Source of the DNA: Thalassovita mediterranea
GTDB lineage: Bacteria > Pseudomonadota > Alphaproteobacteria > Rhodobacterales > Rhodobacteraceae
Direction of reading: 5' to 3'
Assembly: GCF_001458435.1 (NCBI RefSeq)
Contig: NZ_CYSF01000001.1
Coordinates: 124,001-188,000 of the forward strand
Length of the DNA: 64,000 bases
A program made the position numbers and the translations under genes. Positions 55,593 through 63,874 of the stretch are shown piece after piece; the stretch's first letter is position 1; each line of letters starts with the position of its first letter. The notes beneath the pieces were generated by a model. That model made no database searches and was not told where the DNA came from. It saw nothing but the letters and a program-made list of their open reading frames with translations.

Positions 55593-56303
55593 AATATTTC
55601 TCCCTTTAATAGGTACGGTCGATCACCATTCATTCCAAAGTGACCATTGCCGAACCGCTGTTGTGATGAAAAATCCTGACCCGCCGTCGCATGACTGAAT
55701 CCAAAAAAGCGACACGTGACCAGGGGGTGCAGACCGCGCCAACTCCTCCGTTTCGTGTGGCGGTCTGATCTGATGCAGCAGGGGGCTGTTGTGCGTTCGA
55801 TGGCGGCTGAATTCCCTCGAGAGACAACGTCAATGCCCGTGCAGTGTCTGCTGCGTCAGACCCTCAAAAGCCTGCGTAATTTGTGGCGCTCGGGTAAGCT
55901 GAACATTGGGTGTTAATCTTTTTGGCTAAAATTTAGGCAAAAAATATATTTTATAAACAACGAATTAATTGATTTTGTGCGCCTCTCGCATGTGTCAAAG
56001 GCGGCAAGTCTGCATTAGTCATATTGTCAGAATCTAATTTAATTGACATAATACTATGACGCGAAGGGGATAATCTGTGGATAAAATCCTAACCGTTCGG
56101 TTTATTGACGCTTGAACAACACGCGCAATACCATTTGACGGTTATTTAAAAATAAACGGTCATCGTTTTATTGGCCGCGAGGCGTCTTTTGTATTTCGAG
56201 CACTGAGGGGTTTAGGGATCGCTCTGACAAAGAGCGGCGTAGCGTTTTCTTTCGTAATGGGAGTGGGAAGAAACTTGGCGCTACATCCAAAGTGGAGGGA
56301 CGA
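55593..56303. other. 711-base control region between the divergent halves of the secretion locus
   Basis: The left part is ordinary GC-rich sequence; from about 55910 to 56170 it is strongly AT-rich. Candidate signals are the quasi-palindrome at 55919, AACCGTTCGGTT at 56091-56102, TTATTT/AAATAA at 56142-56155 and a TTGACA at 56043-56048 followed at 20 bases by GATAAT (spacing too long to be convincing). No ORF with coding character seen on either strand; a small RNA cannot be excluded. Confidence 0.55.
55919..55943. promoter_or_regulatory. Quasi-palindromic operator candidate
   Basis: Arms TTTTTGGCTAAA and TTTAGGCAAAAA, 12 bases with one mismatch around a single A, in the AT-rich control region. 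Binding protein unknown; the neighbouring LuxR-type regulator is an obvious candidate. Confidence 0.45.
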
Positions 56304-57065
56304 ATGCCTAGCATTGAAGCTGTGGCACCGTTGGCTTTGGATGCCAGTAAATTTCAGGCATCCGAAACGGCTAGCGACTTTGCCATTTTTATCGGACCGC
56401 AAAAAAGTTTTACCCAAACCGTTTTGCGCATTCTTGAAGACGAAATCGAGGGCACGCTGCCCTTGCGACACAACAGCATAGGGGATTTTTTAAACGCCTT
56501 GGGGCAGATGAACATGCCGGTGCGTGTCGTCGTTTTGGACGCCGGGGTGTGCGAAGCCATGCCTGATGAGGTGCGGCGCCTGGCGGCTATAGACGCTGCC
56601 GAATTCCCAGGCCAACAGGCCCCCAGTCTGGTGATCGCGTATTGGAGTGCAGCCGAAGCTCAGGCCGTCGCAGCACAGATCAAAGACGTGCCCGAGGTTC
56701 AGGGTTTTTTGCCAATGAACCAAAGCATCGATATTTGGCTGGCGGTGTTGCGCTTGTTTCTAAGTGGGGGAACACATTACCCCCGTGCGGTGCAGGCGAC
56801 TGTCGTTGACACAGCGACTGATGCGGCTGTGGAACCTACCCCTGTCGGGGAAGAAGACTGCAAAGAGCTACTGACATCGCGCGAAATCGCGGTGATGCAC
56901 GAGGTGGTGAATGGGCTGCAAAACAAACAGATCGCCGCCAAGTTGAAGGTGTCTGAACACACGGTCAAACTGCACATTCATCACATCATCACCAAGTTAA
57001 AGGTTAGTAACCGCACCGCAGCGGCGATGAAGTTCGTTGAAACCCATCCTCCCGGCAAGGCCTGA
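56304..57065 (+). CDS. LuxR-family regulator, CsgD-like
   Basis: 253 residues from ATG 56304 (GGAGG 5 bases upstream). Residues 25-165 resemble a degenerate receiver: VVVLDAGVCE where a phospho-Asp would sit, but without the usual acidic pair and Lys set. C-terminal LuxR helix-turn-helix from about 189 (LLTSREIAVMHEVVNGLQNK and QIAAKLKVSEHTVKLHIHHI). Like CsgD or VpsT it may respond to a ligand instead of a kinase. First gene of the divergent unit, so likely controls the secretion locus. Confidence 0.82.
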   Translation: MPSIEAVAPLALDASKFQASETASDFAIFIGPQKSFTQTVLRILEDEIEGTLPLRHNSIGDFLNALGQMNMPVRVVVLDAGVCEAMPDEVRRLAAIDAAEFPGQQAPSLVIAYWSAAEAQAVAAQIKDVPEVQGFLPMNQSIDIWLAVLRLFLSGGTHYPRAVQATVVDTATDAAVEPTPVGEEDCKELLTSREIAVMHEVVNGLQNKQIAAKLKVSEHTVKLHIHHIITKLKVSNRTAAAMKFVETHPPGKA

Positions 57066-57069
57066 GGGG

Positions 57070-57591
57070 ATGAACGCCGCGTCGCCTGATACCGCTGCAA
57101 TGGCACAACAGGATGTGTTGGATGATGTCCTGCAGCGTGTTGGGCGGTTGAACTACACGTGGACCAATACAGAAAGTCTGCTGATCCACTTGATCGCGGG
57201 GCTTGCCCGGGTTGAAAAAGATGTGGCTGTGGTGATTTTCTTGACCCTCAGCACAACCCGCGCCCGTGTGGATCTGGTGCAGCGTCTGGCCAAGATGGCA
57301 GGTACCGCCGAAGATGTGCGCGACGATATCCTGGCATTGACGGGGCGGCTGACCCGCGAGGGGGCGCTGCGCAACAAATATAACCACTGCATTTATTCGT
57401 TTGATCCCGAAGAAGGGCGGCTGCAAACGATTATGATGCGCATTCAAGATCGCCGCAAAGACATCCGGGTGGGCAAAACAGAACCCCTCACCGAAGGGCA
57501 GGCGGCGAACATTGATGAAAGCATCGCACGATTGCAGCAATTGAATATCGACATTTGGGATCTCGTGCGTCGACACGATTTCCCCGTGTGA
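57070..57591 (+). CDS. Protein of unknown function within the secretion locus
   Basis: 173 residues, start ATG 57070, four bases after the regulator stop, ribosome site GAGGGG overlapping. Mainly helical, with a moderately hydrophobic stretch near 45-65 (DVAVVIFLTLSTTRARVD) but no convincing membrane helix, no signal peptide, one Cys. I do not recognise a domain. Position between the regulator and outer-membrane gene makes it part of the unit. Confidence 0.65.
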   Translation: MNAASPDTAAMAQQDVLDDVLQRVGRLNYTWTNTESLLIHLIAGLARVEKDVAVVIFLTLSTTRARVDLVQRLAKMAGTAEDVRDDILALTGRLTREGALRNKYNHCIYSFDPEEGRLQTIMMRIQDRRKDIRVGKTEPLTEGQAANIDESIARLQQLNIDIWDLVRRHDFPV

Positions 57592-57593
57592 TG

Positions 57594-57609
57594 CAGGCCG
57601 CATGGCCTG
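57594..57609 (+). terminator. Small hairpin after the 173-residue gene
   Basis: CAGGCC and GGCCTG, loop GCAT, 2 bases after the stop. No T-run, likely weak. Confidence 0.35.
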
Positions 57610-57750
57610 ACGCACACTCAACCGACTGAATCCAGCAACGATAGATCGGGCGCAGTTGTGCCCGCCCCGCGCTATTGCGGTGCCTTCGGGTACGGCTTGG
57701 TCGTGGGGTCAGACAACACACAAGCATCTGGTGAGGGAAGGAGATTTAAA

Positions 57751-59124
57751 ATGGGGATCATCTATGACCGCAATTTTTGGCTAAGTGCCGTGTTTGGATT
57801 GGCTTTGACGGGGTGCGGAGAGGTAACGCAATACAGCGAACCTAAAACGCCCCTACCTGAGACGTTTTCTGCGCCGGAGGCGAAGAAGGCCGTTAAAAAG
57901 GTCTCGACGCAGACCAGCTGGTGGCGCAATTTCCGCGACCCGACGCTGGATCGGCTGGTGACGATGGCGTTGCGGGACAATTTACAATTGGCGCAGGCGC
58001 GTCTGCGGGTTGAAGAAGCAGATGAACTGATCCTGACTGCGGGACCAGCGATAGACATCACTGGGCGTCTGGAAACGCAGGTTGCTGACAGTGCGCTGGG
58101 TGGGGATCGTCGCACCGGAACATTGACGGGGCGCGCAACTTTGATCGGATCGCAACGCTATCGCACAGAGGCGGCGCGCGCGCGGGCGCAAATTGCGCAG
58201 GACGAACGCAATGCGGCGCAGCTGTTGCTGCTGTCCAATCTCACTTCGGCCTATATCGATCTGCGGTTTGTGCAAAAGCGCCTGAATCTCAAATATCAGG
58301 AACTGAAATCCTGGCAGCAAACCGCGACCGATCTGGAACGATTAGAGCGCGAAGGCGCGGTCACGCGGCTTGAAACCCTTCAGCCCAGTGCTGAAATTTC
58401 AGAAACCCGTGCTGAAATCTCTGTCCTTTTGGTTGAGGTGGAACGCCAGAAAAACCGCATTGCCACCTTGTTGGGCAAGGTGGCGGGTGTCGACGAGGTG
58501 AACCTGAACTATCGCGGTCAACCTTATCCGCGTTTTCGTGCCGCATCCGGTGTTCCGGCAGATCTGTTGATCAATCGCCCGGACGTCCGGAGTGCCCAAA
58601 GCGGCTATCGTTTGGCTGTGGCAGAACTGAATGTCGCAGAAGCGGATCGTTACCCATCGCTGGATCTGACCGGCACGATCCTTGGGCGTCGCGGTGTCAG
58701 CCCGAATAGCAGCGGGATCTCTATTCTGGGGCTGACCCTGCCAATTTTTAATCAAGGCGCAAACAAAGCGCGCGTGGCAGCGCGACACAAGCGTGTTGAG
58801 GCGGCATTCCTTGAATGGAAATCGCGGGTGCTGGTTGCAATGGAAGAGGTTGAAACGTTGTTGGTTGCGCAGCGAAAGCTGCAAAATGCGGTCGGGTCCG
58901 CGTCTCAGGCGGTCAAGCTGAACAGCGAGGCAGTCACATTATCGCGTGATTTGCTGCGGGTGCAGGAACTGTCGGTTCTGGATTTCGTGCGTTTGCAACG
59001 TAACAAACTGGACGCCGAGGCGAACCTGGCGCAAAATCGTCGCCAGCGTGCCTTGAACTACGTGGCTTTGCAGGTGGCGTTGGGGGCAGGCAGCACCTTT
59101 GTGGCTGCTGCGCCGACAAACTGA
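57751..59124 (+). CDS. TolC/NodT-like outer-membrane channel lipoprotein
   Basis: 457 residues from ATG 57751 (AAGGAG 9 bases upstream). Lipobox LTGC (Cys23). Two OEP repeats with long helices: WWRNFRDPTLDRLVTMAL, ARLRVEEADELI, and LINRPDVRSAQSGYRLAVAE typical of NodT-type channels. It can supply the outer-membrane step for the ABC/HlyD pair across the control region. Convergent with the phosphatase gene. Confidence 0.9.
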   Translation: MGIIYDRNFWLSAVFGLALTGCGEVTQYSEPKTPLPETFSAPEAKKAVKKVSTQTSWWRNFRDPTLDRLVTMALRDNLQLAQARLRVEEADELILTAGPAIDITGRLETQVADSALGGDRRTGTLTGRATLIGSQRYRTEAARARAQIAQDERNAAQLLLLSNLTSAYIDLRFVQKRLNLKYQELKSWQQTATDLERLEREGAVTRLETLQPSAEISETRAEISVLLVEVERQKNRIATLLGKVAGVDEVNLNYRGQPYPRFRAASGVPADLLINRPDVRSAQSGYRLAVAELNVAEADRYPSLDLTGTILGRRGVSPNSSGISILGLTLPIFNQGANKARVAARHKRVEAAFLEWKSRVLVAMEEVETLLVAQRKLQNAVGSASQAVKLNSEAVTLSRDLLRVQELSVLDFVRLQRNKLDAEANLAQNRRQRALNYVALQVALGAGSTFVAAAPTN

Positions 59125-59139
59125 CTCCTGTAGGGGCGC

Positions 59140-59712
59140 TCAGGGCAGTTGGTTGATACCCGCCGCATGCCAGCGCGCCCCGTCCCAGTGCAATTCGGTC
59201 ACGGATAAATTGTCGATCTTATGCCCAAAGGCGGTGTAGGCATCGACCTGCAGGGCGCGTTGTACCTGTGTAAGGATCGCGCCGAAATGGGCCACGGCCA
59301 CGATATCGCGTCCCGGATGTTCGGCGATCAGGCGATCCACCACTCCGTTCACCCGTGCGGTCAGCTGGTTCCAGCTTTCGCCATTGGGGGGGGCGATATC
59401 GCCGGGCTGTTCCCAGAATTGTCGGATATGGCCCTGATCCGCCACCTCATCAAAGCGCTGCAATTCCCAGTCGCCAAAGTGTATTTCGCGCAGGCCCTGA
59501 TCGTGGTCGAGCCGCGTGCGTCCGCCCTGAACCGCCGTCGCCGTATCGCGCGCACGGACCAGGTCGGAGGAGATGACCAGCGCACCCTCTGGCAGATGAT
59601 CCGCCACCCGCCCAACCAGCGCGCTGTCCGAAAGGTCCGCGGGCAGATCTGACCAGCCAACCATCGATTTCGCATGCGTTGGCCCGTGACGTACCCAGAA
59701 AAAACGGCTCAT
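59140..59712 (-). CDS. Histidine phosphatase family protein, possible alpha-ribazole phosphatase
   Basis: 190 residues. RHG-type catalytic site is FFWVRHGPTHAK, second His region VAVAHFGAI, and Arg/Glu pattern LREIHFGDWELQRFDE. It overlaps cobU by 4 bases, so alpha-ribazole phosphatase (CobC) in cobalamin synthesis is the best guess, but other phosphatases of the family cannot be excluded. Confidence 0.82.
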   Translation of the reverse strand: MSRFFWVRHGPTHAKSMVGWSDLPADLSDSALVGRVADHLPEGALVISSDLVRARDTATAVQGGRTRLDHDQGLREIHFGDWELQRFDEVADQGHIRQFWEQPGDIAPPNGESWNQLTARVNGVVDRLIAEHPGRDIVAVAHFGAILTQVQRALQVDAYTAFGHKIDNLSVTELHWDGARWHAAGINQLP

Positions 59713-60242
59713 GCCTTCGCCTCCTCCAGCGATCCCTTCAGCACCATCGGCAGACCGGCCATGACGGCCACAACAGTGTCCGCCTCTGCCGCGATCTGCT
59801 GGTTCAAGGTGCCCTGCGCCTCTCGAAACCGGCGTGCCAATGCGTTTTCCGGTACCACGGACAGGCCCACCTCATTGCTGACGATGACCACCTTGCCTTT
59901 GCAGGCCTTGATTGCTTTGATCAACTGCGCGCTCTGCTCTGCCAGATCGTGATCGGCCAGCAGGTGATTGGTCAGCCACATGGTGGCGCAATCCAACAGC
60001 ACAATCTGTTTTTTCTTCACGTTTTCCAGCACCGGGGCCAGATCCAGCGGGGCCTCAACCGTGGTCCAGCCCTTGCCGCGCTGGGCGATGTGTTTTTTGA
60101 TTTTCGCTTTCATCTCATCATCCCAGGCCTGCGAGGTGGCCAGATAGATGCGATCATATCCACTTGAGATTACGAGGTTTTCCGCAAAAACCGATTTTCC
60201 GGATGCGGCGCCGCCTAGAACCAAAGTTACCCCTGCACTCAT
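59709..60242 (-). CDS. cobU: Adenosylcobinamide kinase/guanylyltransferase
   Basis: 177 residues. P-loop VLGGAASGKSVFAE at the N-terminus, ATSQAWDDEM, LLDCATMWLTNHLL and VSNEVGLSVVPENALARRFRE are CobU/CobP motifs. Phosphorylates and guanylylates adenosylcobinamide in cobalamin assembly. Divergent from the sigma factor. Confidence 0.95.
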   Translation of the reverse strand: MSAGVTLVLGGAASGKSVFAENLVISSGYDRIYLATSQAWDDEMKAKIKKHIAQRGKGWTTVEAPLDLAPVLENVKKKQIVLLDCATMWLTNHLLADHDLAEQSAQLIKAIKACKGKVVIVSNEVGLSVVPENALARRFREAQGTLNQQIAAEADTVVAVMAGLPMVLKGSLEEAKA

Positions 60243-60259
60243 TTACCGACACCTCTTTG

Positions 60260-60289
60260 TGATCCAACGTGGTTTGCGCTGCGTAGCAT
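60260..60289 (+). promoter_or_regulatory. Predicted RpoE-type promoter of the rpoHII-like gene
   Basis: TGATCC (60260-60265), 18 bases, TAGCAT (60284-60289), the form used by RpoE in Rhodobacter. The ATG is 66 bases downstream. Confidence 0.55.
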
Positions 60290-60354
60290 TCTTGAAGCTA
60301 ACATAACAAGGCGCACGGCAATTGATGTGCGCAGCAAACCTTGGGGGTAATGCT

Positions 60355-61233
60355 ATGGCACTAGACTCACCCAAAGACATGTCACTGTCGCGCAGGGCTA
60401 TGAAAGCCGAACTGCTGGACGCCGAAACAGAACGCCAATTGGCCTACGCATGGCGTGACGAACGTGACGAAGAGGCGCTGCATCGTCTGATCAATGCCTA
60501 CATGCGGCTGGCCATTTCCATGGCTTCGAAATTCAAACGCTACGGCGCGCCGATGAATGACCTGATCCAAGAGGCGGGTCTGGGCCTGATGAAGGCCGCG
60601 GATAAATTTGACCCCGACCGTGGGGTGCGCTTTTCGACCTATGCGGTCTGGTGGATCAAAGCGTCCATTCAGGACTACGTGATGCGCAACTGGTCGATGG
60701 TGCGCACCGGCTCCACCTCGTCGCAAAAATCCTTGTTCTTCAATATGCGCCGCGTTCAGGCACGGCTGGAGCGGGAGGCATTGTCGCGCGGCGAAGAGCT
60801 GGACCGTCACCAGATGCGTCAGGCGATTTCGATGGAAATCGGCGTCCCGCTGCATGATGTGGAAATGATGGAAGGCCGTCTGTCGGGCAGCGACTTCTCC
60901 CTCAACGCGACGCAAAGCGTGGAGGATGAGGGGCGCGAATGGATCGACACGCTGGAAGATGACAGCACGCAGGCGGCTGAGCTGGTTGAGGAAGATCATG
61001 ACCGCAAGGCACTGCGGGCTTGGTTGACCGATGCGGTGTCGCGTTTGAATGATCGTGAACAGTTCATCATCCGCGAACGCAAACTCCGCGAACCCGCGCG
61101 TACGCTGGAATCTCTGGGGACCGAACTGGGCCTATCCAAAGAGCGCGTGCGTCAGTTGGAAGCGGCGGCGCTGAAAAAAATGCGTCGCCAGCTTGAAGCA
61201 GAAAGCCAAGAGGTGCATGAGCTTCTGGTATGA
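60355..61233 (+). CDS. rpoH: RNA polymerase sigma factor, RpoH type (RpoHII-like)
   Basis: 292 residues from ATG 60355 (GGGGG upstream). Group 3 sigma-32: region 2 with LIQEAGLGLMKAADKFDPDRGVRFSTY and WWIKASIQDYVMRNWSMVRT, RpoH box QKSLFFNMRRVQA, region 4 TLESLGTELGLSKERVRQLE. The RDERDEEALHRL start and AELLDAETE resemble RpoHII of Rhodobacter (singlet-oxygen response) more than RpoHI. Overlaps the ChaN-like gene by 4 bases. Confidence 0.9.
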   Translation: MALDSPKDMSLSRRAMKAELLDAETERQLAYAWRDERDEEALHRLINAYMRLAISMASKFKRYGAPMNDLIQEAGLGLMKAADKFDPDRGVRFSTYAVWWIKASIQDYVMRNWSMVRTGSTSSQKSLFFNMRRVQARLEREALSRGEELDRHQMRQAISMEIGVPLHDVEMMEGRLSGSDFSLNATQSVEDEGREWIDTLEDDSTQAAELVEEDHDRKALRAWLTDAVSRLNDREQFIIRERKLREPARTLESLGTELGLSKERVRQLEAAALKKMRRQLEAESQEVHELLV

Positions 61234-62066
61234 AGAAGCTCATCACAACCCGACCTTGGGGGGCGCTGCGCCCCCTGTTTGCCAGCCTAGCCGCCAGCTT
61301 GTTCATCGCGCCGCCCCTCTCTGCCGAGGGCGCGGCGATTTCCATTTTTAACGATACCGATATTGCCGTGCTGGGAGAGGTGCATGATAACCCCGCCCAC
61401 CATCTGCAACAGGCCCGCGTGGTTGCCGCGATGGAGCCTGCTGCGCTGGTGTTTGAGATGCTGACACCAGAGCAGGTTACGGCGGCAGAGGGTGTGGAGG
61501 CCCGTAATGCGCAGACATTGGCGGCGGCGCTGGATTGGGCCAATAGCGGCTGGCCGGATTTTGCGATCTATGCACCGATCTTTGCCGCCGCGCCCGATGC
61601 GGTGCTTTACGGTGCAGGTGTGTCGCGCGATGTGGCGCGGGCCGCTTTTGCAAATGGAATTGCCGATAGTTTTGGCCCGCTGGCACCAGCCTATGGTCTG
61701 GACCGTGACGTGCCAGAAGATCAGATGCAGGCGCGTCTTGATCTGCAGTTCGCAGCCCATTGTCAGGCGGTGCCGCGTGATCAGTTGGCACCGATGGTGG
61801 CGATACAGCGGCTGCGCGATGCCCATCTGGCGCGCGCTGCGTTGCAGGCGCTGGTGGACACTGGCGGGCCGGTTGCCGTGATCACCGGCAACGGGCACGC
61901 GCGTGCGGATTGGGGCGCAACCGCACTGATCCGCGCGGCGGACCCTGCGGTCACTGTGCTGGCGCTGGGCCAGTCAGAGGATGGGCGGGCGCCGGACGGC
62001 GTCTTTGATCTGATCCTAGACAGTGCGGGCGTGGAACGGGGCGATCCTTGTGACGTCTTTCGGTAA
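61230..62066 (+). CDS. ChaN-like haem-binding uptake protein
   Basis: 278 residues. Signal peptide 1-31 (ends PPLSAEG), no clear lipobox. ChaN/TIKI fold: DIAVLGEVHDNPAHHLQQ, VFEMLTPEQ and GNGHARADWG motifs. ChaN homologs bind haem; some members are proteases. Start overlaps the sigma factor stop (ATGA). Confidence 0.8.
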   Translation: MKKLITTRPWGALRPLFASLAASLFIAPPLSAEGAAISIFNDTDIAVLGEVHDNPAHHLQQARVVAAMEPAALVFEMLTPEQVTAAEGVEARNAQTLAAALDWANSGWPDFAIYAPIFAAAPDAVLYGAGVSRDVARAAFANGIADSFGPLAPAYGLDRDVPEDQMQARLDLQFAAHCQAVPRDQLAPMVAIQRLRDAHLARAALQALVDTGGPVAVITGNGHARADWGATALIRAADPAVTVLALGQSEDGRAPDGVFDLILDSAGVERGDPCDVFR

Positions 62067-62168
62067 CTGCTGGCCTGACAGCCGCCGCCCTTGTCCTCGC
62101 AGGCGGGGCGGCTTACTGTCCGCCACAGTTTTGGCCGCGATCTGGGCCAGATTTTTGCGGGGGCTTGG

Positions 62169-63368
62169 ATGCTGCAGGGTAAACGTATTCTCTTGATCAT
62201 CGGTGGCGGCATCGCGGCCTTCAAAATTCCGGAGCTGATCCGCCGTCTGCGCGAACAGGGCGCCAGCGTGACGCCCGTTCTGACCAAAGCGGCAGAACAG
62301 TTCGTGACCCCGCTGACCATCGGTTCGCTGGCGGGAGAAAAGGTTTACACTGACCTCTTTGATCTGACCGATGAGGCAGAGATGGGCCATATCCAACTGT
62401 CCCGCGTCGCGGATCTGGTGGTGGTTGCACCGGCAACGGCGGACCTGATGGCGAAGATGGCGCAGGGCATGGCAAACGATCTGGCCTCGACCTTGCTGCT
62501 GGCGACCGATACGCCGGTGATGATTGCGCCCGCGATGAATGTGCGGATGTGGGAACACCCCGCGACGCAACGCAATCTGGCGCTGTTGCAGCAGGACGGT
62601 ATCACCGTACTGGGGCCGGATGAGGGTGACATGGCCTGCGGTGAATATGGCCCCGGTCGCATGGTGGAACCTGCCGACATTCTGGAGGCGATTGGTGTCG
62701 CCCTGAAGGATGGCCCGCTCAGCGGCAAACGCATCCTTGTCACCTCTGGTCCAACGCATGAACCGATTGATCCGGTGCGCTACATCGCCAACCGATCCTC
62801 TGGCGCGCAGGGCACAGCCATCGCGCAGGCGTTGGTCGCACTGGGGGCGGATGTGATTTTTGTCACTGGTCCGGCGGATGTGGACCCACCGAAAGGTGTT
62901 GAACTGCATAAGGTTGAGAGTGCCAAGGATATGCTGGCCGCCGTTGCATCGGCCCTGCCGGTGGATGCGGCAGTCTTTGCCGCTGCCGTGGCGGATTGGC
63001 GTGTTGCCTCCGCGTCTGGGTCGAAGATTAAGAAACAGGCGGACGGCGCGCTGCCGGTGCTGGAATTTGCCGAAAACCCCGACATTCTGGCAACCATCAG
63101 CCAGATGGGGCAGGGGCGTCCGGGGTTGGTTGTCGGCTTTGCCGCTGAAACCGATGATGTGATCGCCCACGCCACCGCCAAACGCGCGCGCAAGGGCTGT
63201 GATTGGATCGTCGCCAATGACGTCAGCCCCGAAACCGGCATCATGGGCGGCAGCGAAAACGCGGTGACGCTGATTTCCGACGCGGGGGCTGAGGATTGGC
63301 CGCGCATGGGTAAGGATGAGGTCGCTGCGCAACTGGCCGACCGGATCGCGGATGAATTGCGCGGCTGA
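62169..63368 (+). CDS. coaBC: Bifunctional phosphopantothenoylcysteine decarboxylase/synthetase
   Basis: 399 residues from ATG 62169. CoaC half with LLIIGGGIAAFKIPELIRRL, VAPATADLMAKMAQGMANDL and NVRMWEHPATQRNL; CoaB half with VTSGPTHEPIDPVRYIANRS and KGCDWIVANDVS. Builds coenzyme A from phosphopantothenate. dut follows 36 bases later. Confidence 0.97.
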   Translation: MLQGKRILLIIGGGIAAFKIPELIRRLREQGASVTPVLTKAAEQFVTPLTIGSLAGEKVYTDLFDLTDEAEMGHIQLSRVADLVVVAPATADLMAKMAQGMANDLASTLLLATDTPVMIAPAMNVRMWEHPATQRNLALLQQDGITVLGPDEGDMACGEYGPGRMVEPADILEAIGVALKDGPLSGKRILVTSGPTHEPIDPVRYIANRSSGAQGTAIAQALVALGADVIFVTGPADVDPPKGVELHKVESAKDMLAAVASALPVDAAVFAAAVADWRVASASGSKIKKQADGALPVLEFAENPDILATISQMGQGRPGLVVGFAAETDDVIAHATAKRARKGCDWIVANDVSPETGIMGGSENAVTLISDAGAEDWPRMGKDEVAAQLADRIADELRG

Positions 63369-63394
63369 TTGAGTATTTCAAGAACATTGAAAGG
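63369..63394 (+). repeat. Short intergenic repeat, copy 2
   Basis: TTGAGTATTT-CA-AGAACATTGAAAGG. 24 of 26 bases match 22321-22346. Its end supplies the AAGGAG ribosome site of dut. Confidence 0.6.
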
Positions 63395-63404
63395 AGTGGC
63401 CGCT

Positions 63405-63869
63405 ATGGTGACCATCGAATTTAGCTGGCTGCCAGAGGCGGATCAGGATCTGGGCCTGCCGGTTTACGCCACCGCAGGTGCAGCAGGTGCGGATCTGCGC
63501 GCGAACCTTGCGCCGGATGTGCGTAACGCGGGGATTGAGATTGCGCCCGGTGCGCGTGCTTTGGTGCCGACGGGGCTGCGCATGGCAATTCCGGCGGGTT
63601 ATGAGGTGCAGCTGCGTCCCCGCTCCGGTTTGGCGCTGAAACACGGGATCACCCTTCCCAACAGCCCCGGCACGATTGATAGCGATTATCGCGGCCCCTT
63701 GGGCGTGATCGTGATGAACGCGGGGTCTGAACCGTTCCACATTGCCCACGGCGACCGTATTGCGCAGATGATTGTGGCCCCTGTGCTGATGGCGAATTTC
63801 ACCGTGGTTGAGGATCTGGACGACACCGCGCGCGGCGCGGGCGGGTTCGGATCTACCGGTAAGGGGTAA
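63405..63869 (+). CDS. dut: Deoxyuridine 5'-triphosphate nucleotidohydrolase
   Basis: 154 residues from ATG 63405 (AAAGGAG upstream). dUTPase motifs: [53 protein letters not shown] and [11 protein letters not shown]. Hydrolyses dUTP to dUMP. Neighbour of coaBC, an order common in bacteria. Confidence 0.97.
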   Translation: MVTIEFSWLPEADQDLGLPVYATAGAAGADLRANLAPDVRNAGIEIAPGARALVPTGLRMAIPAGYEVQLRPRSGLALKHGITLPNSPGTIDSDYRGPLGVIVMNAGSEPFHIAHGDRIAQMIVAPVLMANFTVVEDLDDTARGAGGFGSTGKG

Positions 63870-63874
63870 ACGCG

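Noticed and set aside
62016-63332. Minus-strand ORF of 438 codons across coaBC
   Set aside because: Antisense of an unmistakable coaBC; composition typical of GC-rich shadow frames.
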